Below, piece by piece: positions 1 to 5,416 of a DNA stretch of 6,194 nt (the first letter of the stretch is position 1; each line of letters opens with the position of its first letter). Source of the stretch: Hydrogenothermaceae bacterium (GTDB lineage Bacteria; Aquificota; Aquificia; Aquificales; Hydrogenothermaceae). The stretch covers positions 1 through 6,194 of the forward strand of contig JALSPY010000299.1 in assembly GCA_026985705.1 (NCBI GenBank). Direction: 5' to 3'. Under the pieces are notes generated by a model. It ran no database searches. It was not told the origin of the DNA and saw only the letters and a program-made list of their open reading frames with translations. A program made the position numbers and the translations under genes.

Positions 1-1
1 A

Positions 2-1087
2 GAAAAAGCTAAAATAGAAAAAGAAATTAAAGAATTAGAGAAAAAAGTTGCTGAAAAAACTGTTGTTAGTGAGGACGATGTTGCTGAAGTTGTTTCAGAT
101 TGGACAGGTATTCCTATATCTAAACTAAAAGAAGAGGAAATGCAAAGACTTTTAAAACTTGAGGAGGAGCTACATAAGAGAGTTATTGACCAAGAGCATG
201 TTATAAAAACAGTAGCTGAGGCGATAAGAAGAGCTAGAGCTGGTTTATCAGACCCAAGAAAACCATTAGCATCATTTATGTTCCTAGGTCCAACTGGTGT
301 TGGTAAAACTGAAACAGCTAAAGCTTTAGCAGAAGTATTATTTGGTGATGAAGATGCGTTAATAAGATTAGATATGTCAGAGTTTAAGGAAGAACATTCT
401 GTAGCTAAGTTAATCGGTGCACCTCCGGGATATGTAGGATATGAAGAGGGAGGAAAACTGACAGAGGCAGTAAGAAGAAAACCTTACTCTGTAATACTAC
501 TTGATGAGATAGAAAAGGCTCACCCAAGGGTATTTGATGTATTCCTACAGGTTTTAGATGATGGAAGACTTACAGATAGTAAAGGAAGAACAGTTAACTT
601 TAGAAATACAATTATCATTATGACTTCTAATATTGGTAGCCAATACTTAACTATAATACCTTTTGATGCACCGGAAGATATTATTGATAAAGAATTTGAA
701 AAGGCTAAAGAAAAAGTTTTAGAGGAAGTTAAAAATTACTTTAGACCAGAGTTTTTAAACAGATTGGACGATATCCTTGTATTTAAGCCACTATTTAAGA
801 AAGAGTTATTACAAATTGTTGATTTAATGCTTAAACAGTTAAATGCTAGATTAAGGGAAAGAGATATTACTATAGAGGCTACAGATAATGCAAAAGAGTT
901 AATAGCAAAGTTAGGATATGACCCAGTTTACGGTGCTAGACCTTTAAGAAGGGCAATACAAAAACATGTTGAAACTCCACTATCAGAAAAGATACTTGCA
1001 GGTGAAATTAAGCCAGGAGATACTGTAATAATAGATGTAAAAGATGGTAAGTTAGTTTTTGAAGTAAAAGAAAAAAATAAAGAATAG
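2..1087 (+). CDS. clpC: ClpC-type AAA+ unfoldase, C-terminal part (5' end outside window)
   Basis: This is the last 361 residues of a two-ring Hsp100 ATPase, which unfolds proteins with ATP and usually feeds them to the ClpP peptidase. The frame is open from base 2, so the ATG at 140 is internal and not a start. Visible parts in fragment numbering: a charged helical end of the middle region (1-20), the conserved WTGIP segment (about 36-40), D2 Walker A GPTGVGKT (96-103), pore loop GYVG (143-146), Walker B VILLDE (164-169), sensor 1 TSN (208-210), arginine finger in FRPEFLNR (about 234), and sensor 2 GAR (about 301-303). The C-terminal section (RRAIQKHVETPLSEKIL) and the short charged run before VVSEDD resemble ClpC more than ClpB, from memory of the families. 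ClpB is the alternative, because the middle domain that separates them is outside the window. The loop after sensor 1 reads TIIPF where ClpP-binding partners usually carry a hydrophobic-Gly-Phe tripeptide. The gene ends with TAG and no clear terminator follows. Confidence 0.9.
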   Translation, partial: EKAKIEKEIKELEKKVAEKTVVSEDDVAEVVSDWTGIPISKLKEEEMQRLLKLEEELHKRVIDQEHVIKTVAEAIRRARAGLSDPRKPLASFMFLGPTGVGKTETAKALAEVLFGDEDALIRLDMSEFKEEHSVAKLIGAPPGYVGYEEGGKLTEAVRRKPYSVILLDEIEKAHPRVFDVFLQVLDDGRLTDSKGRTVNFRNTIIIMTSNIGSQYLTIIPFDAPEDIIDKEFEKAKEKVLEEVKNYFRPEFLNRLDDILVFKPLFKKELLQIVDLMLKQLNARLRERDITIEATDNAKELIAKLGYDPVYGARPLRRAIQKHVETPLSEKILAGEIKPGDTVIIDVKDGKLVFEVKEKNKE

Positions 1088-1214
1088 ACTAAATTAACAC
1101 TTTCCTTCTTCCTTATATTCCTTTTTTATTATTTCTTCCAATAGGGACTAATATTAGTAGCTTATAAAATTTAAAAATAACAAGATTTAATTTATAATAT
1201 TTTTAATGATTGAG

Positions 1215-1238
1215 TTATTGATAAATTTATTGATAAAT
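1215..1238. repeat. Perfect tandem 12-bp repeat, two copies
   Basis: TTATTGATAAAT occurs twice head to tail (1215-1226 and 1227-1238) without mismatch. It could be a slippage product, or a pair of half-sites spaced just over one helical turn. It overlaps the start of the possible gene remnant. Confidence 0.7.
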
Positions 1239-1306
1239 GGAATAAATATAAGTATCATAAAATTGCAAAGTGGATAATGAACTATTGGAAAGCTGGATTA
1301 GAAAAA

Positions 1307-1324
1307 TACCTCTATATAGAGGTA
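1307..1324. repeat. 18-bp perfect palindrome
   Basis: TACCTCTATATAGAGGTA is identical to its own reverse complement over 18 bases and holds most of the G+C in its neighbourhood. It lies about 75-90 bases upstream of the best -10 candidate of the following operon and 120 bases before the GTPase start. A dimeric regulator binding site is one reading. It is a poor terminator because there is no loop sequence and no T-run after it. Which protein would bind it is unknown. Confidence 0.6.
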
Positions 1325-1397
1325 ACCAAGACCTTAAAATAGAAACTTAGATTACTTTTAATTAATAAAATAAAAATAATAAAAATAGTAATTTAAT

Positions 1398-1427
1398 TAT
1401 AATACTTATAGAAGTTAATATAATACT
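1398..1427 (+). promoter_or_regulatory. Likely promoter region of the GTPase-HerA operon
   Basis: Two exact -10 consensus hexamers TATAAT stand at 1398-1403 and 1419-1424, each as part of the 9-base repeat TATAATACT, 21 bp apart (two helical turns). The first is the better -10: transcription would start near 1410 and leave about 34 bases of leader with the Shine-Dalgarno. The second would start transcription on top of the Shine-Dalgarno. Neither has a recognisable TTGACA 16-18 bp upstream. In DNA of this composition TATAAT is common, so the call rests mainly on position. Confidence 0.4.
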
Positions 1428-1430
1428 ATT

Positions 1431-1434
1431 GGAG
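1431..1434 (+). promoter_or_regulatory. Shine-Dalgarno GGAG for the GTPase gene
   Basis: GGAG ends 9 bases before the ATG at 1444. An in-frame TAA directly precedes that ATG (1441-1443), so the start is fixed. This is the only gene of the operon with a leader of its own. Confidence 0.75.
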
Positions 1435-1443
1435 TTAAATTAA

Positions 1444-1992
1444 ATGGCTAATTTAAAAATTGTTGTTGGTGGTCATTTCGGAGCTGGTAAAACTACCTTA
1501 ATTAAAGGTTTAAGTCAAGTTAAACCTATTTTAACAGAAGCTAAGCTATCAGGTTTTGGTGAAGATAAAGAAGTTTATCCAGAAAAAACAACGACAACCG
1601 TAGGTTCTGAGTGGGGAAAACTTACAATAGGAAGTTTAGCACTCCATCTATTTGGAATACCGGGACAATCAAGATTTTCTTTTGTTTGGGATAGTATTGG
1701 TATAGGAGCAAAAGGGTATATATTTTTAATAGACAGCACTAAACCTAATCTTTGGGAAGATACTATGGAACAGATAGATTTCTTTATGGAGAGGCATCCA
1801 GCACCATTTATAATAGCCGCTAATAAACAGGATTTACCTGAGGCAAAACCTTTAGAAGAAATAAAATACTTTGATTTTGGCAGCTATAATGTGCCTATAG
1901 TTTTAATATCTGCATTAAAGAATATTAATACTCAGGAGTTAATAAAAAAACTTTTAGAGGAAGTGATAAAACATGAAAGAAAAAATAAATGA
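1444..1992 (+). CDS. Ras-like small GTPase of the MglA/CvnD-like bacterial type
   Basis: A single-domain cytosolic GTPase of 182 residues. The P-loop is G10-HFGAG-K16-T17, close to the GPFGAGKTT form typical of GTPases in actinobacterial conservons (CvnD) and related MglA-like proteins. The switch I region holds a run of four threonines (49-52) in KTTTTVGSEWG, one of which should coordinate Mg. The switch II motif is LFGIPGQSRF (69-78): the usual Asp of DxxG is Gly71, while Gly74 and the catalytic-type Gln75 are kept. As I recall, this substitution is normal for the CvnD branch (LFGTPGQ). G4 is N127-KQD and G5 is S156-AL, so guanine specificity is well supported. There is no signal peptide and no C-terminal lipidation cysteine. 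It heads the operon, and its last 20 bases overlap the next gene, a roadblock-like protein. This is the usual pairing, since roadblock dimers act as GTPase-activating partners of MglA-type switches. What it switches here is not known. The HerA-like ATPase downstream is the candidate effector. Confidence 0.93.
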   Translation: MANLKIVVGGHFGAGKTTLIKGLSQVKPILTEAKLSGFGEDKEVYPEKTTTTVGSEWGKLTIGSLALHLFGIPGQSRFSFVWDSIGIGAKGYIFLIDSTKPNLWEDTMEQIDFFMERHPAPFIIAANKQDLPEAKPLEEIKYFDFGSYNVPIVLISALKNINTQELIKKLLEEVIKHERKNK

Positions 1993-2356
1993 GTATAAAG
2001 ATCTAATAGACGGATTATTTATTCTTAGTTCTGAAGGTATGATGTTAGAAGGTTATTTACCCAAAGGTTGGACTGAAGAAAACATATATTTTGGTATTTT
2101 CCCTGTGATAAATATATTGAGAAATATTACAAATGATACTTTTGTTGATATTACTGAAACAGAAAATTATACGATGGTTATTACAAGCCCTGATATGAAT
2201 AATTTTATATGTGTAATGGGAAATAAGAAAAAAGCTCCTTTAGGTTTTTTACTTACAACCATTCAAGAAATATATAATGCTTTTATAGAAAAATATGGAA
2301 CTAAAGAAGAAAACATTAAGGAGATAATAGAAAAATGGAGAATGAACTTATCTTAA
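1973..2356 (+). CDS. Small roadblock/LC7-like (MglB-like) protein, putative GTPase partner
   Basis: A 127-residue soluble protein with no catalytic motif. Its predicted order of elements matches the roadblock/LC7 fold: N-terminal helix (about 2-11), strand DGLFILSSEG (13-22) with the typical hydrophobic strand followed by a Gly turn, a second strand (23-29), a long helix (35-53), three strands (57-63, 65-73, 77-83) and a last helix (88-106), then a charged helical tail to 127. In roadblock proteins the final helix often follows a Gly near a hydrophobic stretch, here APLGFLL. MglB and CvnB proteins of this fold dimerise and bind the neighbouring small GTPase as GAP or platform. That is inferred here from gene order. 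The ATG at 1973 lies inside the GTPase gene (20-nt overlap), with GAGG at 1957-1960, 12 bases upstream. Overlap and order suggest coupled translation and roughly matched amounts. The fold is called by eye, so a longin-like alternative remains possible. Confidence 0.7.
   Translation: MKEKINEYKDLIDGLFILSSEGMMLEGYLPKGWTEENIYFGIFPVINILRNITNDTFVDITETENYTMVITSPDMNNFICVMGNKKKAPLGFLLTTIQEIYNAFIEKYGTKEENIKEIIEKWRMNLS
2318..2323 (+). promoter_or_regulatory. Shine-Dalgarno AAGGAG for the 469-residue protein gene
   Basis: AAGGAG lies within the end of the roadblock gene, 11 bases before the ATG at 2335. It supports that start despite the 22-nt overlap, and it keeps the N-terminal roadblock-like strand inside the protein. 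Confidence 0.6.
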
Positions 2357-3744
2357 GTGATTTCGTAAAAGATAATGTTAACCTATTTTTTATTGCAGAT
2401 AAATATGGAAATATTCTCGAAGAAATACACTTACATCATTCTAAGAATGAACTTAGACAGTATGAAGAAATACTTCCTATAATTCTGTATCAAATAAAAA
2501 CCGAAGTTCTATCTTTAATAGGAGAAAGAATAGATAAATTTTATTTAGTTTCAGAAGAAAAAAACATATATCTAATGGACTTTAAACCTGATATATATTT
2601 AGGTGTAAATTTTGCGGAGAATGTTAAACTGGGCTTAAGATTTATTGCAGTTCAAGAAATTGCTGAAAAATTAAAAGATAGTGAGTATCAACCTGTTAAA
2701 ATAGAAAAAATAGATATAGCTAAACTTCCTAAATTAGCTAAAAAGGAATACAATCTTAATCCTGCAGAAAGGAAGTATTTAAAAGAGAATAGAGAAACAC
2801 TATACGAAGTTATTGATAAACTTGCCGATATATACTTCGCAAAAGCTGCCCAAGTAGATCAACAGGACCCAGAAATCATAGCCAAAAGAAGAGAGTTATT
2901 CATATCTGCCTTTAGAAGTGTGGCAGATGGAAAAATAGATGAGGACGGAATTAGATTTATTGTAGCTCAAGCTCTAGGAACGCTTAAAATTTCAGGAGTT
3001 CCAGCCCAACACTTAACACCTCTACTACTCTCTACTGTCTTTATACTTGAAAAACTTGTAATGGAAGCTATAGATAACCCAACTGCCGTTAATAATATTC
3101 TATCTGCCTACAGAAAAGCTATATATTTAGCTCTAAATACTGCTTTAGCTATATATATGTATACTGCTATTAATCTTATTGAAAAGAACACAAAAATAGA
3201 CCAAAGACTACTTGTAAATCTTTTATCTACGAAATTACCTAAACCACATATAGATGAAGAGTTTGTAAAAAAATGGATACAGGATTTTGGAAAAATAGTA
3301 GAGTTAACAGATGAGGATTTAGAGAGGATATACAACGCTAACATTTCGGATTTATTTAGAAAACTCTATAAAAATATTAAAAAAACAAAAGTATTAACAA
3401 GAGTTTATGAAGCTTTTAAAGAGGTTATAGACAACTGGTTTGAAGAAGTAGAGCAGAAAGCTGAAGAAAGAAGAATTGATATAGAGTTTTGGAAAAAACT
3501 TTATGAAATCGGATTAACTAATAAAATGGATTTTAGGATGGCATATGCATTTTTAAGAATAAAATTGGCTTTAGAAAGAATGACATTTAAGGATTTTGAT
3601 GAAGAAACTTATAAATCTTTTGGTAAATTTTTAGCATTCAACAGTGGGACTATCCTTTTAGGAATGTTAGACAGAATTAAATTTTCATTTGAAAGTATAA
3701 TAACTGTTCCACATAAAACAATACTTAGAAATCTTAAAGTTTAA
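2335..3744 (+). CDS. Roadblock-like domain fused to a helical, globin-sensor-like region
   Basis: A 469-residue soluble protein that I do not recognise as a named family. Residues 12-115 repeat the roadblock pattern of the previous gene: strand VNLFFIADKYGN (15-26), a second strand (27-33), a long helix (38-62), strands KFYLVSE, NIYLMDF and IYLGVNF (68-93), and a final helix (98-113). After a charged linker, residues 141-283 are all helical and follow the layout of globin-coupled sensor domains: LNPAERKYLKENRETLYEVI, then IYFAKAA, ELFISAFRSVADGKIDEDGI, then GTLKISGVPAQHL and a long hydrophobic helix, ending AYRKAIYLALNTALAIYMY like the helix that links sensor globins to their outputs. The haem-binding histidine position is Leu217 or Lys218, so haem is unlikely; RsbR-type stressosome proteins also have non-haem globin folds. 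Residues 321-450 are again helical and may be a second, degenerate copy. There are no membrane segments, and no NurA-type DGS motif. It overlaps the previous gene by 22 nt and the HerA gene by 1 nt. It may link GTPase and HerA, as an inference. Confidence 0.6.
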   Translation: MENELILSDFVKDNVNLFFIADKYGNILEEIHLHHSKNELRQYEEILPIILYQIKTEVLSLIGERIDKFYLVSEEKNIYLMDFKPDIYLGVNFAENVKLGLRFIAVQEIAEKLKDSEYQPVKIEKIDIAKLPKLAKKEYNLNPAERKYLKENRETLYEVIDKLADIYFAKAAQVDQQDPEIIAKRRELFISAFRSVADGKIDEDGIRFIVAQALGTLKISGVPAQHLTPLLLSTVFILEKLVMEAIDNPTAVNNILSAYRKAIYLALNTALAIYMYTAINLIEKNTKIDQRLLVNLLSTKLPKPHIDEEFVKKWIQDFGKIVELTDEDLERIYNANISDLFRKLYKNIKKTKVLTRVYEAFKEVIDNWFEEVEQKAEERRIDIEFWKKLYEIGLTNKMDFRMAYAFLRIKLALERMTFKDFDEETYKSFGKFLAFNSGTILLGMLDRIKFSFESIITVPHKTILRNLKV

Positions 3745-5333
3745 TGAATAAAAGAATTGGATACTGTATAGGAGCTACAAAACCGAATAGGGTTTTCTTT
3801 ATAACTGATAAACCAGTAAGAATTGGTCAGTTTGTTTTTCTTAAATATAACGAGGAAGGTAGGGATATAAAGGTTTTAGGAATGATACAAAGCCTATATA
3901 GAGAAAATCCCTATCTTCCAGAAACAACAAAATCAAGTAAGAATGTTGAAGGTATAAAAAAGTTTTCTGGAGATGAAGTAAGTTTAAAGGGAGATATAAA
4001 TATACTAGGTGAGATAGTAGAAGATAAAACAAATGCATACTTAAGATTGTTAAAAACTCCACCGCCACCTGCATCTGATGTGTATGAAGCTGACCCTGAA
4101 ATACTTAAAAGAATATTTGGAGAGAAAGATAAAAGATATATAAAGATAGGTAAACTATTATCACAGGAAGAAGATATACCTGTATATATAAATGTAGAAC
4201 AGATTGTTTTAAGACACCTTGCAATACTTGCTATTACAGGTGCAGGTAAATCTAATACTGTTTCAGTTTTACTTCAAAATATAATAAATCTAAATGGGAC
4301 CGTTTTAGTTTTTGATTTTCACGGTGAGTATGTTAAGTCAAGATTTTTAAAAGATGGGAAAAATAGAGTTAATATTATAGAGCCTATAATAAACCCAGCT
4401 CTATTAAAACCTAAGGAATTTGCCAGTCTAGTAGGAATTAAACCTAATGCTTATATTCAGTTAAGATACTTTAAGTTAGCATTAGAGTATTTAATTGAAA
4501 ATTTGGAAGCTGAAAAAGGAAAAAACTGGCAAAGTTATATAGATACTAACGAATTTTTAACTAGATTAAAGGAAGTTATAGAAAGTATAAAAGATGAAGA
4601 AAGCGATATTAGGCAGAAAAAATTAAAAGGTAAACCTAGAGAGGACAGTTTATATGAAGTGTTAAACAAAATAGAAGAGATGGAAACAGAGTTAGGGCAT
4701 ATTGTAAAGCTGGGAGTAGCTCCATTAATTGAAAAGATTAAATATGGCTATGTAAATATTATAGATTTTTCTGAGTTAGATGAAGATGTAGCAGACACTA
4801 TATGCTCTAATATTCTAATGTGGAGTTTAGAGGAGAGAAAAAAAGCAGTAAGGAAGGGAGAAAGTAAATTAAAACAACCTATTTTGATTGTAATAGAGGA
4901 AGCTCACATATTAGCAGGAGATAAAAGGAATACCCAGTCTAAATATTACATCTCAAGGATAGCTAGAGAGGGAAGAAAGTTTGGACTAGGTCTAGTTATA
5001 GTTACACAGAGACCTAAAGGGCTAGATAAAGAAATACTGTCCCAGATGAACAATATGATAATTTTAAAATTGGTGGAACCTGAAGACCAAAAACATGTCC
5101 AATCTGCAAGCGAGGCATTATCACAGGAGTTAATGTCATACCTTCCAAGTTTAAACCCTGGTGAAGCAATTATAATTGGTAATATGACAAAAATTCCTCT
5201 ATTGGTAAAGATAGATAAGGCAGAAGGTAAAATAGAAGGAAATGACATTCCTGTTGTAGATGAATGGTTAAAAAATGATAATAAAAAAATAGATAGGAAA
5301 AAGATAATAAAAATTTTAGAGGAAGAGTTTTAA
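3744..5333 (+). CDS. HerA-like hexameric ATPase (HAS-barrel plus FtsK/HerA-type motor)
   Basis: 529 residues, near the usual length of HerA proteins, which form hexameric rings that pump DNA and in archaea work with the NurA nuclease in DNA end resection. Residues 1-105 look like a HAS-barrel: IGYCIGATKPNRVFFI at the start, then short strands and a proline-rich exit PPPP at 106-109. The motor follows: Walker A A163-ITGAGKS170 followed by N171, a strand with FDFHGEY (190-196) typical of the class, a helical insertion (about 236-330), Walker B ILIVIEEAH (380-388), the arginine-finger segment SRIAREGRKFGLG (404-416) and the sensor strand VIVTQRP (418-424). All key ATPase residues are present, so it should be active. 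The C-terminus ends in a charged tail ILEEEF. Its ATG overlaps the previous stop (TAATG) with no clear Shine-Dalgarno, so translation probably depends on re-initiation. No nurA, mre11 or rad50 neighbours it; its partners are a small GTPase and roadblock proteins. A defence-type HerA is an alternative role, but the usual DUF4297, Sir2 or nuclease partner is absent. Confidence 0.93.
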   Translation: MNKRIGYCIGATKPNRVFFITDKPVRIGQFVFLKYNEEGRDIKVLGMIQSLYRENPYLPETTKSSKNVEGIKKFSGDEVSLKGDINILGEIVEDKTNAYLRLLKTPPPPASDVYEADPEILKRIFGEKDKRYIKIGKLLSQEEDIPVYINVEQIVLRHLAILAITGAGKSNTVSVLLQNIINLNGTVLVFDFHGEYVKSRFLKDGKNRVNIIEPIINPALLKPKEFASLVGIKPNAYIQLRYFKLALEYLIENLEAEKGKNWQSYIDTNEFLTRLKEVIESIKDEESDIRQKKLKGKPREDSLYEVLNKIEEMETELGHIVKLGVAPLIEKIKYGYVNIIDFSELDEDVADTICSNILMWSLEERKKAVRKGESKLKQPILIVIEEAHILAGDKRNTQSKYYISRIAREGRKFGLGLVIVTQRPKGLDKEILSQMNNMIILKLVEPEDQKHVQSASEALSQELMSYLPSLNPGEAIIIGNMTKIPLLVKIDKAEGKIEGNDIPVVDEWLKNDNKKIDRKKIIKILEEEF

Positions 5334-5343
5334 GGTATTCAGT

Positions 5344-5382
5344 TTTTAATGATAAATCTTAAGCTTTAAGATTTAATTAAAA
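5344..5382. terminator. AT-rich hairpin between convergent genes, possible bidirectional terminator
   Basis: The stem TAAATCTTAA (5353-5362) pairs perfectly with TTAAGATTTA (5366-5375) around loop GCT. After a 2-base bulge (GA, 5351-5352), a further 7 bp pair between 5344-5350 and 5376-5382. The position between the 3' ends of the HerA gene and serS fits a shared terminator. The stem has little G+C and no clean T-run follows on either strand, so it is not a classical intrinsic terminator. Confidence 0.4.
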
Positions 5383-5416
5383 TAATAAACAAAGAAAAAT
5401 GTCAGGACCAATACTT

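Larger units (their letters stand above)
1214..1342 (+). pseudogene. Possible remnant of a small gene (42 open codons, no usable start)
   Basis: Between TGA at 1211 and TAG at 1340 one frame stays open and reads as plausible protein: it contains IDKWNKYKYHKIAKWIMNYW followed by KAGLEKYLYIEVTKTLK. Four tryptophan codons (three by the middle of the run) and a mix of Lys, Tyr and Ile are unusual for random DNA this AT-rich, where stops should be dense. There is no ATG before codon 22 and no ribosome binding site, so it is not a normal gene. It could be the 3' end of a decayed gene such as a mobile-element gene, or chance. I do not recognise the family. Confidence 0.25.
1088..1443. other. 356-base AT-rich intergenic region upstream of the GTPase operon
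   Basis: No intact gene is visible here. The first about 55 bases after clpC are pyrimidine-rich on the + strand (TTTCCTTCTTCC, then CCTTTTTTATTATTTCTTCC) with no hairpin, so clpC termination may not be of the intrinsic type. A 12-bp palindrome ACTAATATTAGT lies at 1147-1158. It is short and of little weight in such AT-rich DNA. Further on are a tandem 12-bp repeat, an open frame without a start codon, an 18-bp perfect palindrome and the operon promoter region, each listed separately. I see no tRNA, no recognised riboswitch and no CRISPR repeat. Confidence 0.7.

Noticed and set aside
140..142. ATG as the start of the ClpC gene
   Set aside because: The frame is open to the window edge and the upstream residues, including WTGIP, are conserved in the family.
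1088..1143. Short - strand frame (SLLEEIIKKEYKEEGKC) just after clpC
   Set aside because: Only 17 codons after a stop, no start codon or ribosome site; it is simply the purine-rich complement of a pyrimidine tract.
3108..3344. Open frame on the - strand inside the 469-residue protein gene
   Set aside because: Low-complexity Ser/Phe/Ile translation with no family pattern, fully covered by a convincing + strand gene.
2335..3744. Possibility that the 469-residue protein is a divergent NurA nuclease paired with HerA
   Set aside because: No DGS-type N-terminal acidic motif or RNase H-like pattern; the N-terminus fits roadblock and the rest is all helical.
3841..4074. Open frame on the - strand inside the HerA gene
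   Set aside because: Leu/Tyr-rich antisense of the HAS-barrel coding sequence; no ribosome binding site or recognisable domain.
4946..5248. 100-codon open frame on the - strand opposite the HerA motor
   Set aside because: It lies opposite the conserved Arg-finger and sensor region, whose codons force the open antisense frame.
1444..5333. Operon as an anti-phage defence island
   Set aside because: HerA occurs in defence systems, but no effector nuclease, Sir2, DUF4297 or mobile-element context is seen and the flanks are housekeeping genes; kept only as an alternative.
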